64,000 nucleotides of DNA from Serratia ficaria (GCF_900187015.1 NZ_LT906479.1:5084001-5148000), one strand, 5' to 3'. Numbered from the stretch's first letter, positions 1 to 9,005 are shown. The notes: generated by a model not told the origin, from the letters alone. Translations and numbers: made by a program.

Positions 1-210
1 CGCGAGCAGATTTTCCGGCCGTTCTACCGCACCGACGAAGCGCGCGACCGCGAATCCGGCGGCACCGGCCTGGGCCTGGCGATCGTCGAGGCGGCGGTCA
101 ACCAGCACCGCGGCTGGGTGAAGGCGGAAGACAGCCCGCTCGGCGGCCTGCGTCTGGTGCTGTGGCTGCCGCTGCATCACCAGCGCCGATCGGCTAAGAC
201 AGAGCAATAA
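1..210 (+). CDS. cpxA: CpxA envelope-stress sensor histidine kinase, C-terminal fragment
   Basis: Only the last 69 codons are in the window; the frame is open from base 1 and stops at TAA 208-210. The fragment is the end of a HATPase domain: the G2 ATP-lid motif [10 protein letters not shown] is followed by a tail containing [14 protein letters not shown], which matches the CpxA C-terminus from memory. CpxA is the inner-membrane kinase/phosphatase that controls the response regulator CpxR when envelope proteins misfold. In E. coli cpxA is far from trmL, so this adjacency is a synteny difference. A terminator hairpin follows directly. The rest of the gene lies upstream of the window. Confidence 0.93.
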   Translation, partial: REQIFRPFYRTDEARDRESGGTGLGLAIVEAAVNQHRGWVKAEDSPLGGLRLVLWLPLHHQRRSAKTEQ

Positions 211-226
211 GATTTTGCTATCCTGC

Positions 227-251
227 GCCCCTCGTTCACGAGGGGCTTTTT
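227..251 (+). terminator. Rho-independent terminator after cpxA, overlapping the trmL ribosome-binding site
   Basis: A perfect 8-bp stem (GCCCCTCG / CGAGGGGC) with a TTCA tetraloop is followed by TTTTT. It ends two bases before the trmL ATG. The only purine-rich Shine-Dalgarno candidate for trmL (AGGGG, 241-245) is the 3' arm of the hairpin. Confidence 0.85.
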
Positions 252-253
252 AC

Positions 254-727
254 ATGCTGAACATCGTTTTATTTGAACCCGAGATTCCACCCAATACCGG
301 CAACATCATCCGCCTGTGCGCCAACACCGGCTTCCAGCTGCATCTGATCGAACCCCTGGGTTTCCCGTGGGACGACAAACGCCTGCGCCGCGCCGGGCTG
401 GACTATCATGAGTTCGCCAGCATCCGTCGCCATGCCGATTACGCCGCCTTTATCGCCAGCGAAAACCCGCAGCGGCTGTTTGCCCTGACCACCAAGGGCA
501 CGCCGGCGCACAGCGCGGTCAGCTATCAGGCCGGCGATTACCTGCTGTTCGGGCCGGAAACCCGCGGGCTGCCCGCCGATATCCTCGACGCACTGCCGAC
601 ACGGCAAAAAATCCGCATCCCGATGCAGGCGCAAAGCCGCAGCATGAACCTGTCGAACGCCGTGGCGGTGGTGGTATACGAAGCCTGGCGACAGCTGGAT
701 TACGCCGGCGCGCTGATCAAGGCGTAA
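254..727 (+). CDS. trmL: tRNA (cytidine/uridine-2'-O)-methyltransferase TrmL
   Basis: TrmL (YibK) is a small SPOUT-class methyltransferase that 2'-O-methylates the wobble base of the tRNA-Leu isoacceptors. The ATG at 254 gives 157 aa, the E. coli length, beginning [17 protein letters not shown]. The frame is open further upstream to 215, but that extension lies in the cpxA terminator and is not conserved. The trefoil-knot SAM-binding motifs are visible: [11 protein letters not shown] near residue 100 and [16 protein letters not shown] near residue 130. It reads away from cpxA and has its own short transcription unit. The Shine-Dalgarno sequence lies inside the preceding terminator stem. Confidence 0.95.
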   Translation: MLNIVLFEPEIPPNTGNIIRLCANTGFQLHLIEPLGFPWDDKRLRRAGLDYHEFASIRRHADYAAFIASENPQRLFALTTKGTPAHSAVSYQAGDYLLFGPETRGLPADILDALPTRQKIRIPMQAQSRSMNLSNAVAVVVYEAWRQLDYAGALIKA

Positions 728-924
728 GCGACCGGCCACCGGCCCCTGAAAGACGCGGAACGGGCGCTGGCGGCGACGCTTGGCGCCAGCAAAACCGGCG
801 GCGCATCACAATCCTGAGCGACGCGTCTGAAGCATGCCACATCCTGCACCGAAAACTTTCGTTGGCAGCGCCGATAATAAGCTATGTTTTGTAAGGGTAA
901 TCACCATTCATCATAGGAAATCGT

Positions 925-1596
925 ATGCAAAAACAACGCTTGTGCGTTGCCATGGCGGTTCTGGCGGCGGGCCTGTTGCTGGCGGGTTGTTCGTCCAAAG
1001 TAACGAAAACGGATCAGTACTCCGGCTTCCTGTCTGACTACAGCAAGCTGCGAGAAACCACCTCGCCAAGCGGCCACAAAACGCTGCGTTGGATCGATCC
1101 AAGCTACAAAGAATCCAACTATCGCGGCCTGTATTTCCAGCCGGTGGTCTATTTCCCGACGGAGAAACCGACGGCGCGCGTCAGCCAGGAAACCTTGAAC
1201 AAGATTAAGGCCTATGCGACCCAGCGGATTAAAACCGCCCTTCAGGATCGTTTCACCATTCTGCCAAGCCCGGCCGGTTCGCGCGTGCTGATCGCCAAGA
1301 TCGCCATCACCGCGGTATCCGCCGAAGACGAAGACATGAAATTCTATGAGGTGGTGCCGGTTGCGGCGGTCGTAGCCAGCACCATGGCGGCCACCGGTCA
1401 CCGGACGCAAAACACCACGCTGTATCTTGAAGGCGAACTGATCGACCAGGACACCGGCAAAACGGTGCTGGAAGTGGCGCGCAAGGCCTACGGCAAAACC
1501 GTCAGCAACGACAGCACGCCGGTCACCGAAGCGGACGTCAAGGCGGCGATCGACGACATGGTCACCGATATCACCAATTTCCCGAGACAGGGTTAA
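925..1596 (+). CDS. DUF3313-type outer-membrane lipoprotein, function unknown
   Basis: A 223-aa protein with a lipoprotein signal peptide: a basic start (MQKQR), a hydrophobic core and the lipobox LLAGC with the modified Cys at residue 22. Residues after the lipobox (SSKV) do not carry an Asp at +2, so sorting to the outer membrane is expected. The mature part resembles the DUF3313 family of periplasmic-facing lipoproteins: it contains RWIDPSYKESNYRGLYFQPV and a C-terminal stretch ending in TDITNFPRQG. A Shine-Dalgarno-like AGGA lies 7 bases upstream. It stands alone between trmL and the convergent cysE and ends in a strong terminator. Its role is not known to me. Confidence 0.75.
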   Translation: MQKQRLCVAMAVLAAGLLLAGCSSKVTKTDQYSGFLSDYSKLRETTSPSGHKTLRWIDPSYKESNYRGLYFQPVVYFPTEKPTARVSQETLNKIKAYATQRIKTALQDRFTILPSPAGSRVLIAKIAITAVSAEDEDMKFYEVVPVAAVVASTMAATGHRTQNTTLYLEGELIDQDTGKTVLEVARKAYGKTVSNDSTPVTEADVKAAIDDMVTDITNFPRQG

Positions 1597-1610
1597 TCAG
1601 CGCGATAAGT

Positions 1611-1644
1611 AAACAGGGGGAGCCGAAGCTCCCCCTGTTTTTTT
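1611..1644 (+). terminator. Rho-independent terminator of the DUF3313 gene
   Basis: A 13-bp perfect stem (AAACAGGGGGAGC / GCTCCCCCTGTTT) with a CGAA loop runs into seven T residues. It lies between convergent genes and may also slow transcription coming out of cysE. Confidence 0.92.
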
Positions 1645-1665
1645 GCTCTGCGTGAGGCGAACGAA

Positions 1666-2487
1666 TTAAATGCCGTCGCCGTACTCGAAGCCGTGGTTGG
1701 CGCCGTTGAAGTACTGATCCATGTCCATCGAAGGCGTGTCGCTTTCCGGCCGGCCGACGATGCGCGCCGGCACCCCTGCCGCCGTGGTATGCGGCGGCAC
1801 CGCCTGCAGCACCACCGAACCCGCGCCGATTTTCGCGCCCTTGCCCACTTCGATGTTGCCGAGAATTTTAGCGCCGGCGCCGATCATCACGCCTTCGCGG
1901 ATTTTCGGGTGGCGATCGCCGCTGGTTTTACCGGTGCCGCCCAAAGTGACCGACTGCAGGATGGAAACGTTATTTTCCACCACCGCGGTTTCACCGATCA
2001 CGATGCCGGTGGCATGGTCGAGCATGATGCCGCAGCCGATGGTGGCCGCCGGGTGGATATCGACGCCGAAGGCGACCGAAATTTGGTTCTGCAGATAGAT
2101 AGCCAGCGCCTGCCGCCCCTGCAGCCACAGCCAATGGCCGATGCGGTAGGCCTGCAGCGCATGGAAGCCTTTCAGGTACAGCAACGGCGTGGAGTATTTG
2201 TCTACCGCCGGGTCGCGCAGGCGTACCGCCAGAATATCGCGCGCCGCCGAGACGATCATCTGCTTATCGGCCAGGTAGGCGTCTTCTACCACCTCACGCA
2301 CCGCGATGGCGGGCATGATCGGATTGGCCAGCTTGTTGGCCAGAATATAGCTGAGCGCACTGCCCAGATTTTCATGCTTGAGCAACGTCGCATGGAAAAA
2401 GCTAGCCAGCATCGGTTCACAGTCAGCCAGCGCTCTCGCTTCTGATTTAATGCTATTCCAGACCTGCTCCAACTCTTCAGACGACAT
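1666..2487 (-). CDS. cysE: Serine O-acetyltransferase CysE
   Basis: CysE makes O-acetylserine from serine and acetyl-CoA, the committed step of cysteine synthesis. In the cytosol it associates with CysK. The ATG at 2487 (MSSEELEQVWN) gives 273 aa, the E. coli length; one GTG codon upstream is also in frame, but the GGA Shine-Dalgarno spacing favours the ATG. An alpha-helical N-terminal half is followed by left-handed beta-helix hexapeptide repeats from about residue 150, with the catalytic region HPAATIGCGIMLDHATG and the tail SMDMDQYFNG, which is involved in CysK binding and cysteine feedback. It is the last gene of the yibN-grxC-secB-gpsA-cysE group. Confidence 0.97.
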   Translation of the reverse strand: MSSEELEQVWNSIKSEARALADCEPMLASFFHATLLKHENLGSALSYILANKLANPIMPAIAVREVVEDAYLADKQMIVSAARDILAVRLRDPAVDKYSTPLLYLKGFHALQAYRIGHWLWLQGRQALAIYLQNQISVAFGVDIHPAATIGCGIMLDHATGIVIGETAVVENNVSILQSVTLGGTGKTSGDRHPKIREGVMIGAGAKILGNIEVGKGAKIGAGSVVLQAVPPHTTAAGVPARIVGRPESDTPSMDMDQYFNGANHGFEYGDGI

Positions 2488-2596
2488 CACATTCCTCTCT
2501 GCCTTGCCAAACAGGCCGCCTGACCGGCTATGCGGTCAGGCGGCCCCGTTCAATTGCCAGGGTCAGCATGCTGCCCCGGCATATCGTTTTTTTAGG

Positions 2597-3616
2597 TCAC
2601 GCGCCGTGCTTTTCGTCTTTCCGGGTACGGCCCAACAGGCTCAACGCCGCTTCGCGGGCATCCTTGTTGCAGTACAGCACCTGATAAATCTGTTCGGTAA
2701 TCGGCATTTCCACGCCGTGGCGCTGCGCCAGCGCCAATACCTCTTTGGTATTGCGATAGCCTTCGACCACCTGGCCGATGCTGTCCTGCGCTTCCTGCAC
2801 GCCCTTGCCTTGCCCCAGCATAATCCCGAAACGACGATTGCGCGATTGGTTATCGGTGCAGGTTAACACCAGATCGCCCAGCCCCGCCATGCCCATGAAG
2901 GTCGAAGGATCGGCGCCCAGCGCAGAACCCAGCCGGCTCATTTCCGCCAGCCCGCGGGTGATTAGCGCGGTGCGGGCGTTGGCGCCAAAACCGATGCCGT
3001 CGGACATGCCGGCGCCGATGGCGATGACGTTTTTCACCGCGCCGCCCAGCTGCACGCCGACAAAGTCAGGATTGCTGTAGACGCGGAAGCTTTTGCCGCA
3101 GTGCAGCAGCTGCTGCAGATCTTCGGCAAACTGCGTATCGGTGGCCGCCAGCGCGATCGCCGTCGGCAATCCGGCGGCCAGCTCTTTGGCGAACGTCGGC
3201 CCGGACACCACCGCCAGCGGGATGTCTTCGCCCAGCGCTTCGCGCGCCACGTCCTGCAACAGCCGACCGGTTTCCGCTTCCAGGCCCTTGGTCGCCCACA
3301 GGATGCGCGCGTCCGGGCGCAGATGCGGTTTCAGCTGACGCAACACGTCGCCGAACACGTGGCTCGGCACCACCACCAGCACATTGCGGCTGGCGGCCAG
3401 CGCACGCGGCAGATCGGCCTCAAGCAACAATGAATCCGGGAAGGGCACGTCGGGAAGGAACGCCTGATTGCAGCGGTCTTGCTGCAGTTTTTGAATTTGC
3501 GCGGGGTTATGCCCCCACAGCACCACGGGGTGGCCGTTACGCGCCAGCGTAATGGCTAATGCGGTGCCGTACGAGCCGGCACCGATTACGGTCATTGAAG
3601 CATTGACGGTGTTCAT
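2597..3616 (-). CDS. gpsA: NAD(P)-dependent glycerol-3-phosphate dehydrogenase GpsA
   Basis: GpsA reduces dihydroxyacetone phosphate to sn-glycerol 3-phosphate for phospholipid synthesis. It is 339 aa, the E. coli length. The Rossmann motif [12 protein letters not shown] lies at residues 10-21, and [13 protein letters not shown] contains the expected catalytic lysine near residue 195. NQSRNRRFG lies in the C-terminal helical domain. The start codon overlaps the secB stop by one base (TGATG), so the two are probably translationally coupled, as in other enterics. Confidence 0.97.
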   Translation of the reverse strand: MNTVNASMTVIGAGSYGTALAITLARNGHPVVLWGHNPAQIQKLQQDRCNQAFLPDVPFPDSLLLEADLPRALAASRNVLVVVPSHVFGDVLRQLKPHLRPDARILWATKGLEAETGRLLQDVAREALGEDIPLAVVSGPTFAKELAAGLPTAIALAATDTQFAEDLQQLLHCGKSFRVYSNPDFVGVQLGGAVKNVIAIGAGMSDGIGFGANARTALITRGLAEMSRLGSALGADPSTFMGMAGLGDLVLTCTDNQSRNRRFGIMLGQGKGVQEAQDSIGQVVEGYRNTKEVLALAQRHGVEMPITEQIYQVLYCNKDAREAALSLLGRTRKDEKHGA

Positions 3617-4086
3617 CAGGCATCCTGATGTGGTGCGGCACCTTCGCCTTCCGCCTGCTGCTGCAGATAGTTCATGAACAGCGCGTCAAAGTTGACCGGT
3701 GCCAGGTTCAGCTGCGGGAATGTACCGCGGGAAACCAGGCTGGTGATGCACTCGCGCGCATACGGGAACAGAATGTTCGGGCAGTATGCGCCCAGGCAAT
3801 GCGCCAGCTGCGTGCCGTCGATGCCCGCTACGGAGAAGATGCCCGCCTGCTGCACTTCACACAGGAACGCGGTTTCTTCGCCCAGGGACGCAGTCACGGT
3901 TACGCGCAGTACGACTTCATACACTTCATCAGCCAGTTGGCTGGAAGCGGTATCCAGATCAAGTTTAACTTCCGGCTGCCATTCCTGCTGGAAAACCTGC
4001 GGCGCGTTCGGCGCTTCGAAGGAAATGTCCTTGGTGTAAATGCGCTGGATCTGGAAAGCCATCTCTGTGCTGTTTTGTTCTGACAT
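3616..4086 (-). CDS. secB: Protein-export chaperone SecB
   Basis: SecB is a tetrameric cytosolic chaperone that holds preproteins unfolded and delivers them to SecA. The product is 156 aa, similar to the E. coli 155 aa, and starts [20 protein letters not shown]. The substrate-binding core contains [19 protein letters not shown], and the conserved segment [20 protein letters not shown] is intact. It lies between grxC and gpsA, with a one-base overlap to gpsA and a 59-bp gap to grxC, a conserved enteric operon order. Confidence 0.97.
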   Translation of the reverse strand: MSEQNSTEMAFQIQRIYTKDISFEAPNAPQVFQQEWQPEVKLDLDTASSQLADEVYEVVLRVTVTASLGEETAFLCEVQQAGIFSVAGIDGTQLAHCLGAYCPNILFPYARECITSLVSRGTFPQLNLAPVNFDALFMNYLQQQAEGEGAAPHQDA

Positions 4087-4145
4087 GTGTGTAATACCCT
4101 TGGTTAAACGTCCTTATTGATACTCGGCAAACCGGTGGCGCCCGC

Positions 4146-4394
4146 TTAAAGCAACGGGTCCAAACCACCACGAGCATCGAGTTCATATAAATCATCGCAG
4201 CCGCCAATATGCTGGCCGTCGATGAAAATCTGCGGCACGGTGGTGCGCCCACTGCGCTCAATCATCACTTCGCGTTTTGCGCTATCGCCGTCGATGGCGA
4301 TTTCGTTAAACGCCGCGCCCTTGCTGTTCAGCAGCGCCTTGGCGCGATGGCAGAACGGACAGGTCGCCTTGGTGTAGATATCAATGTTAGCCAT
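4146..4394 (-). CDS. grxC: Glutaredoxin 3 with a CPFC active site
   Basis: Glutaredoxin 3 is a glutathione-dependent disulfide and mixed-disulfide reductase in the cytosol. It is 82 aa and has the full thioredoxin fold: MANIDIYTKATCPFCHRAKA at the start, the cis-proline motif TVPQIF and the GG-D glutathione motif HIGGCDDLYEL. The active site reads CPFC where E. coli Grx3 has CPYC, a conservative Tyr-to-Phe change. The ATG is preceded by GAGGTGG. It is followed by secB and preceded by the rhodanese gene yibN. Confidence 0.96.
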   Translation of the reverse strand: MANIDIYTKATCPFCHRAKALLNSKGAAFNEIAIDGDSAKREVMIERSGRTTVPQIFIDGQHIGGCDDLYELDARGGLDPLL

Positions 4395-4422
4395 GGATTA
4401 CCACCTCAAATAGGTTAAATAA

Positions 4423-4869
4423 TTACTTGCCGCGTACCAACGGCAGGTTTTCCCCGCTCCAGCCGGCGATGCCGTCTTTCAGCGTGGCCACGTTTTCGAA
4501 ACCGGCCTTGCTCAGGTTTTCCGCCGGCTCGCGCGAGGCGGTGCCGTTGGCGCACACCACGATGATCGGCTGTGCCTTGTGCTTTTCCAACTCGCCCAGG
4601 CTGCCGCTTTTGATTTCGCTGGCCGTCAGGTTGATGGCGTTGGCCAGGTGGCCCCGGCGGAAATCGTCACGGCTGCGGGTATCGACCACCACGGCGTCTT
4701 CTTTGTTGATCAGGCGGGTAGCTTCGCCGCGAGAAATATCTTTAACCTTGGAGAAACGGCTTTTGAAGGTCATGACGATCACGGCAACCAGCAGGGCGAT
4801 CCAGGCCAGGCTCAGGATGGGATGTCTGCTAACGAATGGCATAATTTCTTGCAGCATGGGGTGTAACAA
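4423..4869 (-). CDS. yibN: Membrane-anchored rhodanese-domain protein YibN
   Basis: A 148-aa protein with one N-terminal transmembrane segment (about residues 15-33, [18 protein letters not shown]) and a single rhodanese domain. The active-site loop is CANGTAS with the sulfur-accepting Cys near residue 107, and the entry motif is [21 protein letters not shown]. This implies a sulfurtransferase or persulfide carrier on the cytoplasmic face of the inner membrane; the physiological substrate is not established. It is the first gene of the group running into grxC, secB, gpsA and cysE. Its promoter must lie in the 285-bp gap shared with the divergent gpmI. Confidence 0.92.
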   Translation of the reverse strand: MLHPMLQEIMPFVSRHPILSLAWIALLVAVIVMTFKSRFSKVKDISRGEATRLINKEDAVVVDTRSRDDFRRGHLANAINLTASEIKSGSLGELEKHKAQPIIVVCANGTASREPAENLSKAGFENVATLKDGIAGWSGENLPLVRGK

Positions 4870-4960
4870 CTCCCGTCAGTTAAGGGAAAAATAAGTCAAG
4901 GCTCCAGAGTATACCTGCCGAGTGCGGCAAATACAGCCAATAAGCAAGCGCTAATGCAGA

Positions 4961-5016
4961 AACTGCGGGCTACGCTGAGAAATTTTCAGTGTCAGAGCAT
5001 AAAAGCCCGCGCAGTT
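4961..5016. repeat. Imperfect dyad in the yibN-gpmI intergenic region
   Basis: AACTGCGGGCT (4961-4971) faces AGCCCGCGCAGTT (5004-5016), which is its reverse complement apart from a two-base bulge. The roughly 32-base loop holds a smaller CTGA/TCAG dyad. It lies in the divergent promoter region, so it could be an operator or a leader structure; there is no T-tract to make it a terminator. Confidence 0.4.
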
Positions 5017-5154
5017 CGCCGCAACTTTGATCTCTCCGGGCTATTCGCCGCCGGCCACGGTGTAAAATCAGCCGGTTTCTGAGGGTGAATAGCCGTCCTT
5101 CTCGCCGGGGAGGAGCGCTATTCACAACTTGAAATTCCCTGAGAGGTTAATGCG

Positions 5155-6699
5155 ATGTCGAGCAACAAAAAGCCGATGGTACTGGTGATCCTGGACGGCT
5201 ACGGCCACCGTGAGGAGCCGCAGGACAATGCTATCCTGAACGCCGGCACTCCGGTGATGGACCGCCTGTGGCAACGGCAGCCGCACCAGCTTATCGCGGC
5301 GTCCGGTCTGGACGTCGGCCTGCCGGACGGGCAGATGGGCAATTCGGAGGTGGGCCACGTCAACCTCGGCGCCGGGCGCATCGTGTATCAGGATCTCACC
5401 CGGCTGGACAAAGCCATCGCCGACGGCGACTTCTTCAGCAACCCTACCCTGATTGCCGCGGTGGAGAAGGCGGCGCAGGCGGGCAAGGCGGTGCACATCA
5501 TGGGCCTGCTGTCGCCGGGCGGCGTTCACAGCCACGAAGCGCATATCCTGGCGATGATCCGGCTGGCCGCCCAGCGCGGCGCCAAGGCGATTTATCTGCA
5601 CGCCTTCCTCGACGGCCGCGACACGCCGCCGCGAAGCGCCGAAGCGTCTTTGCAGCGCTGCAGCGAAGCCTTCGCCGAACTGGGCGTCGGGCGCATCGCC
5701 ACCCTGATCGGCCGTTACTACGCCATGGACCGCGACAACCGCTGGGAGCGCGTGCAGCTGGCTTACGATCTGCTGACCGAAGCCAAAGGCGAATACGCTG
5801 CCGACAGCGCCGTAGCCGCGCTGCAGGCCGCCTATCAGCGCGGTGAGAACGACGAGTTCGTCAAACCGAGCGTCATTCAGGCCGCCGGCGAAGCCGACGC
5901 CGCACTGCAGGATGGCGACGCGCTGATCTTCATGAATTTCCGCGCCGACCGCGCGCGCCAGATTACCCGCGCCTTCGTCAACGCCGATTTCGACGGCTTC
6001 CCGCGCGCCAAGGTCGTGAAGTTCGGCGATTTCGTGATGCTGACCGAATACGCCGCCGATATCGCTACCGCCTGCGCCTACCCGCCGGCCGGGCTGAGCA
6101 ATACCTTCGGCGAATGGCTGATGAAGCACGACAAAACCCAGCTGCGCATTTCGGAGACCGAAAAATACGCTCACGTCACCTTCTTCTATAACGGCGGCGT
6201 CGAAGCGCCGTTCAAGGGCGAAGACCGCGTGCTGATCAACTCGCCGAAAGTCGCCACCTACGATCTGCAGCCGGAAATGAGCGCCGCGGAACTGACCGAC
6301 AAACTGCTGAGCGCCATCCGCAGCGGCAAGTACGACGCCATCATCTGCAACTATCCGAATGGCGACATGGTGGGCCATACCGGCGTCTATGAGGCGGCGG
6401 TAAAGGCGGTGGAAACGCTGGACGGCTGCATCGCCCAGGTGGTCGAGGCGGTAAAAGCGGTCGATGGCCAGTTGCTGATCACCGCCGATCACGGCAACGC
6501 CGAGCAGATGCGCGATCCGGCCACCGGCCAGGCGCACACCGCCCACACCAGCCTGCCGGTACCGCTGATTTACGTCGGCAAACCGGCGACGGCGGTCGGC
6601 GGCGGCAAGCTTTCGGACATCGCGCCGACCATGCTGACGCTGATGGGAATGGAAATCCCGCAAGAGATGACTGGTAAGCCGCTGTTCATCGTGGAATAA
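5155..6699 (+). CDS. gpmI: 2,3-bisphosphoglycerate-independent phosphoglycerate mutase
   Basis: This enzyme (GpmI/GpmM) interconverts 3- and 2-phosphoglycerate in glycolysis and gluconeogenesis using manganese and a phosphoserine intermediate. It is 514 aa, the E. coli length. The alkaline-phosphatase-fold metal motif VILDGYG is at residues 11-17, and the nucleophile serine is in [15 protein letters not shown] near residue 65. The [25 protein letters not shown] and [10 protein letters not shown] motifs are all intact. The ATG follows a GAGAGG Shine-Dalgarno sequence. It is the first gene of the gpmI-envC-yibQ group. Confidence 0.97.
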   Translation: MSSNKKPMVLVILDGYGHREEPQDNAILNAGTPVMDRLWQRQPHQLIAASGLDVGLPDGQMGNSEVGHVNLGAGRIVYQDLTRLDKAIADGDFFSNPTLIAAVEKAAQAGKAVHIMGLLSPGGVHSHEAHILAMIRLAAQRGAKAIYLHAFLDGRDTPPRSAEASLQRCSEAFAELGVGRIATLIGRYYAMDRDNRWERVQLAYDLLTEAKGEYAADSAVAALQAAYQRGENDEFVKPSVIQAAGEADAALQDGDALIFMNFRADRARQITRAFVNADFDGFPRAKVVKFGDFVMLTEYAADIATACAYPPAGLSNTFGEWLMKHDKTQLRISETEKYAHVTFFYNGGVEAPFKGEDRVLINSPKVATYDLQPEMSAAELTDKLLSAIRSGKYDAIICNYPNGDMVGHTGVYEAAVKAVETLDGCIAQVVEAVKAVDGQLLITADHGNAEQMRDPATGQAHTAHTSLPVPLIYVGKPATAVGGGKLSDIAPTMLTLMGMEIPQEMTGKPLFIVE

Positions 6700-6701
6700 T
6701 C

Positions 6702-6731
6702 CTTCTCCATGAGGGAGAAGGCGTTTTTTGC
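6702..6731 (+). terminator. Terminator-like hairpin between gpmI and envC
   Basis: CCTTCTCC and GGAGAAGG form an 8-bp stem around the loop ATGAG, followed by CGTTTTTT. It begins two bases after the gpmI stop and looks like a terminator or partial attenuator. The most upstream in-frame ATG of envC (6709) is inside its loop. Confidence 0.75.
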
Positions 6732-8043
6732 ACTATCAAGGGTAACCCGAAGCGCAAACGCAGGCAGCCAGCCGCTGCCTGAACGCACCGCGCCAAGGAA
6801 GTTGACCGCCATGTGCGCCAGCGTATTTTGCGCTGGCGTCTTGCTGTTGCCGCTCGTCAGCCACGCCGCCGAGGACAACAAATCCCGGCTCAAAGACATC
6901 CAGCAGAGCATCGCCGAGAAAGAAAAGGCGGTGAAACAGCAGCAGCAGCAGCGCAGCTCGCTGCAGGATCAGCTCAGGCAGCAGGAAAAAACCATTGCCC
7001 AGGCCAGTCGCCAACTGCGCGACACCCAGGGCACGCTCAGCCGGTTGGGCAAAGACATCGCCGGCCTGAACGCCTCCATCGCCAAGCTGCAAAAGCAGCA
7101 AACCGCTCAGCAGGATATCCTCGCCAAACAGCTCGACGCCGCCTTCCGCCAGGGGCAGCACAGCGCGGTGCAGCTGATCCTCAGCGGTGAGGAAAGCCAG
7201 CGCAGCGAACGCATCCTGGCCTACTTCGGCTACCTGAACGACGCGCGTCAGCAAACCATTGAAGAGTTGAAACAAACCCGCGCCGAGCTGGCGAAGCAAA
7301 AAACCGCGCTGGTGGCCAAACAGGGTCAGCAGAAAACGTTACTGGGCGAACAGCAGACGCAGCAGCAGAAGCTGGAACAGGCGCGCGGCGCCCGCAAGAA
7401 AACGCTGACGGCGCTGGAAGCTTCGCTGGAGAAAGATCAGCAGCGGCTGGTGGAACTGCGTCAGAACGAAACCCGCATGCGCGACAAGATAGCCCGGGCG
7501 GAACGCGAAGCCCGCGCCCGCGCCGAACGCGAAGCCCGTGAGGCCGCCAGGGTGCGCGAGCAGGTGCGCGCCAAAGAACAGCAGGCGAAGAAAACCGGCA
7601 CGACCTACAAGCCAAGCGAGGCCGATCGTTCGCTGATGGCCCGTACCGGCGGCCTTGGCCGGCCGGCGGGTCAGGCGTTTTGGCCGGTTCGCGGCCGGAC
7701 GCTGCACGGCTTTGGCGAGCAGCTGCAGGGTGAGTTGCGCTGGAAAGGCCTGGTGATCGCCGCGCCGGAAGGCACCGAGGTGAAAGCCATCGCCGACGGC
7801 CGCGTCCTGCTGGCCGACTGGCTGCAGGGCTACGGCCTGGTGGTGGTGGTCGAGCACGGTAAAGGCGACATGAGCCTGTACGGCTACAACCAGAGCGCGC
7901 TGGTCAACGTCGGGGCGCAGGTGCGCGCCGGCCAGCCGATTGCATTAGTGGGCACCAGCGGCGGCCAGGGTACGCCATCGCTTTACTTCGAAATTCGCCG
8001 TCAGGGTCGGGCGGTTAACCCACTGCCGTGGTTGGGAAGATAG
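6709..8043 (+). CDS. envC: EnvC, LytM-domain activator of septal amidases
   Basis: EnvC is a periplasmic activator of the amidases AmiA and AmiB at the division septum, recruited by FtsEX. The frame gives 444 aa; E. coli EnvC is about 419. A hydrophobic signal segment (CASVFCAGVLLLPLVSHA) ends near residue 52. A long coiled coil follows (about residues 55-285, rich in Q, K and E), then a C-terminal LytM domain from about residue 335 (AFWPVRGRTLHGFG to YFEIRRQGRAVNPLPWLGR). The LytM zinc ligands are degenerate, as expected for an activator. The true start is uncertain: ATG 6709 sits in a hairpin without a Shine-Dalgarno sequence, while ATG 6811 has AAGGAA upstream but loses the basic n-region. 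Confidence 0.92.
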   Translation: MREKAFFALSRVTRSANAGSQPLPERTAPRKLTAMCASVFCAGVLLLPLVSHAAEDNKSRLKDIQQSIAEKEKAVKQQQQQRSSLQDQLRQQEKTIAQASRQLRDTQGTLSRLGKDIAGLNASIAKLQKQQTAQQDILAKQLDAAFRQGQHSAVQLILSGEESQRSERILAYFGYLNDARQQTIEELKQTRAELAKQKTALVAKQGQQKTLLGEQQTQQQKLEQARGARKKTLTALEASLEKDQQRLVELRQNETRMRDKIARAEREARARAEREAREAARVREQVRAKEQQAKKTGTTYKPSEADRSLMARTGGLGRPAGQAFWPVRGRTLHGFGEQLQGELRWKGLVIAAPEGTEVKAIADGRVLLADWLQGYGLVVVVEHGKGDMSLYGYNQSALVNVGAQVRAGQPIALVGTSGGQGTPSLYFEIRRQGRAVNPLPWLGR

Positions 8044-8045
8044 AT

Positions 8046-9005
8046 TTGCGCTATTTCAACACCCGTACTGCCGTATTGATCGGCTGTCTGCTGCAGGTTT
8101 GCGCCGCGCAGGCAGGAAAACTGTCCATCGTGATCGACGACGTAGGCTACCGCCCGCATGAGGAAAATGCGGTGCTGCAGATGCCGACGGCGATCTCGGT
8201 CGCCGTGCTGCCCAACGCGCCGCATGCCCGCCTGATGGCCACCCGCGCCCACAGCCAGGGCCGGGAAGTGCTGATCCACATGCCGATGGCGCCGCTCAGC
8301 AAGCAGCCGCTGGAACGCGACACCCTGCAACCTTCCATGAGCAGCGACGAAGTCCAGCGCATCATCCGCAATGCGGTGAATAACGTGCCCTACGCCGTGG
8401 GAATGAACAACCACATGGGCAGCGCCATGACCTCCAGCCTGCCGGGCATGCAAAAAGTGATGCAGGCGCTCGAAAGCTACCGGCTCTATTTCCTCGACAG
8501 CATGACCATCGGCAACAGCCAGGCGACCCGCGCCGCAGCGGGCACCGGCGTGAAGGTGATCAAGCGCAAGGTGTTCCTCGACGATACCGCCAACGAAGCC
8601 GACATTCGCCGCCAGTTCAACCGCGCGGTCGAATTGGCGCGGCGCAACGGTTCCGCCATCGCCATCGGCCACCCGCGCCCGGCGACGGTGAAAGTGCTGC
8701 AGCAGATGCTGCCGACGCTGCCCGCCGACATCGTGCTGGTCAAACCGAGCTCGCTGCTGAACGAGCCGCAGGGCAACGGCGGCGGCTACGTGCCGCCTCC
8801 GGTCAAGCCGCAGAAACCGCAGCCGAAGAACCCGTTCAGCGGCGGCGTCAAGCAGTGCAAGGTCAAGCCGCCGAAGGAAAAAGTCAGCGCGGGCGCCGTG
8901 CTGGGCGTGATTGGCGACAGCGTCGCGACCTCGCCGCCGGCGGAGTTTATCAAACGCCAGTGGCAGCGCTGGACGCAAAGCGGGCAGGACAAGCCGAAAG
9001 CATAA
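8046..9005 (+). CDS. yibQ: Divergent polysaccharide deacetylase family protein YibQ
   Basis: YibQ belongs to the divergent polysaccharide deacetylase family (DUF610). The E. coli protein is secreted and its function is not settled; the conserved position after envC suggests work on septal peptidoglycan. I chose TTG 8046, giving 319 aa with a normal Sec signal peptide (RYFNTRT, then a hydrophobic core ending AAQA) and a GGGAAG Shine-Dalgarno sequence. An in-frame GTG at 8028 overlapping envC is possible but lacks a Shine-Dalgarno sequence. Core motifs are IVIDDVGYRP, VLPNAPHA, HMPMAPLSKQPLE, NNHMGSAMT and IAIGHPRPATV. The C-terminal 70 residues are Pro/Lys-rich and poorly conserved. Confidence 0.9.
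   Translation: MRYFNTRTAVLIGCLLQVCAAQAGKLSIVIDDVGYRPHEENAVLQMPTAISVAVLPNAPHARLMATRAHSQGREVLIHMPMAPLSKQPLERDTLQPSMSSDEVQRIIRNAVNNVPYAVGMNNHMGSAMTSSLPGMQKVMQALESYRLYFLDSMTIGNSQATRAAAGTGVKVIKRKVFLDDTANEADIRRQFNRAVELARRNGSAIAIGHPRPATVKVLQQMLPTLPADIVLVKPSSLLNEPQGNGGGYVPPPVKPQKPQPKNPFSGGVKQCKVKPPKEKVSAGAVLGVIGDSVATSPPAEFIKRQWQRWTQSGQDKPKA

Noticed and set aside
834..1037. A 67-codon frame upstream of and overlapping the DUF3313 lipoprotein gene
   Set aside because: No Shine-Dalgarno sequence or recognisable motif, and it overlaps a gene with a clear lipoprotein signal.
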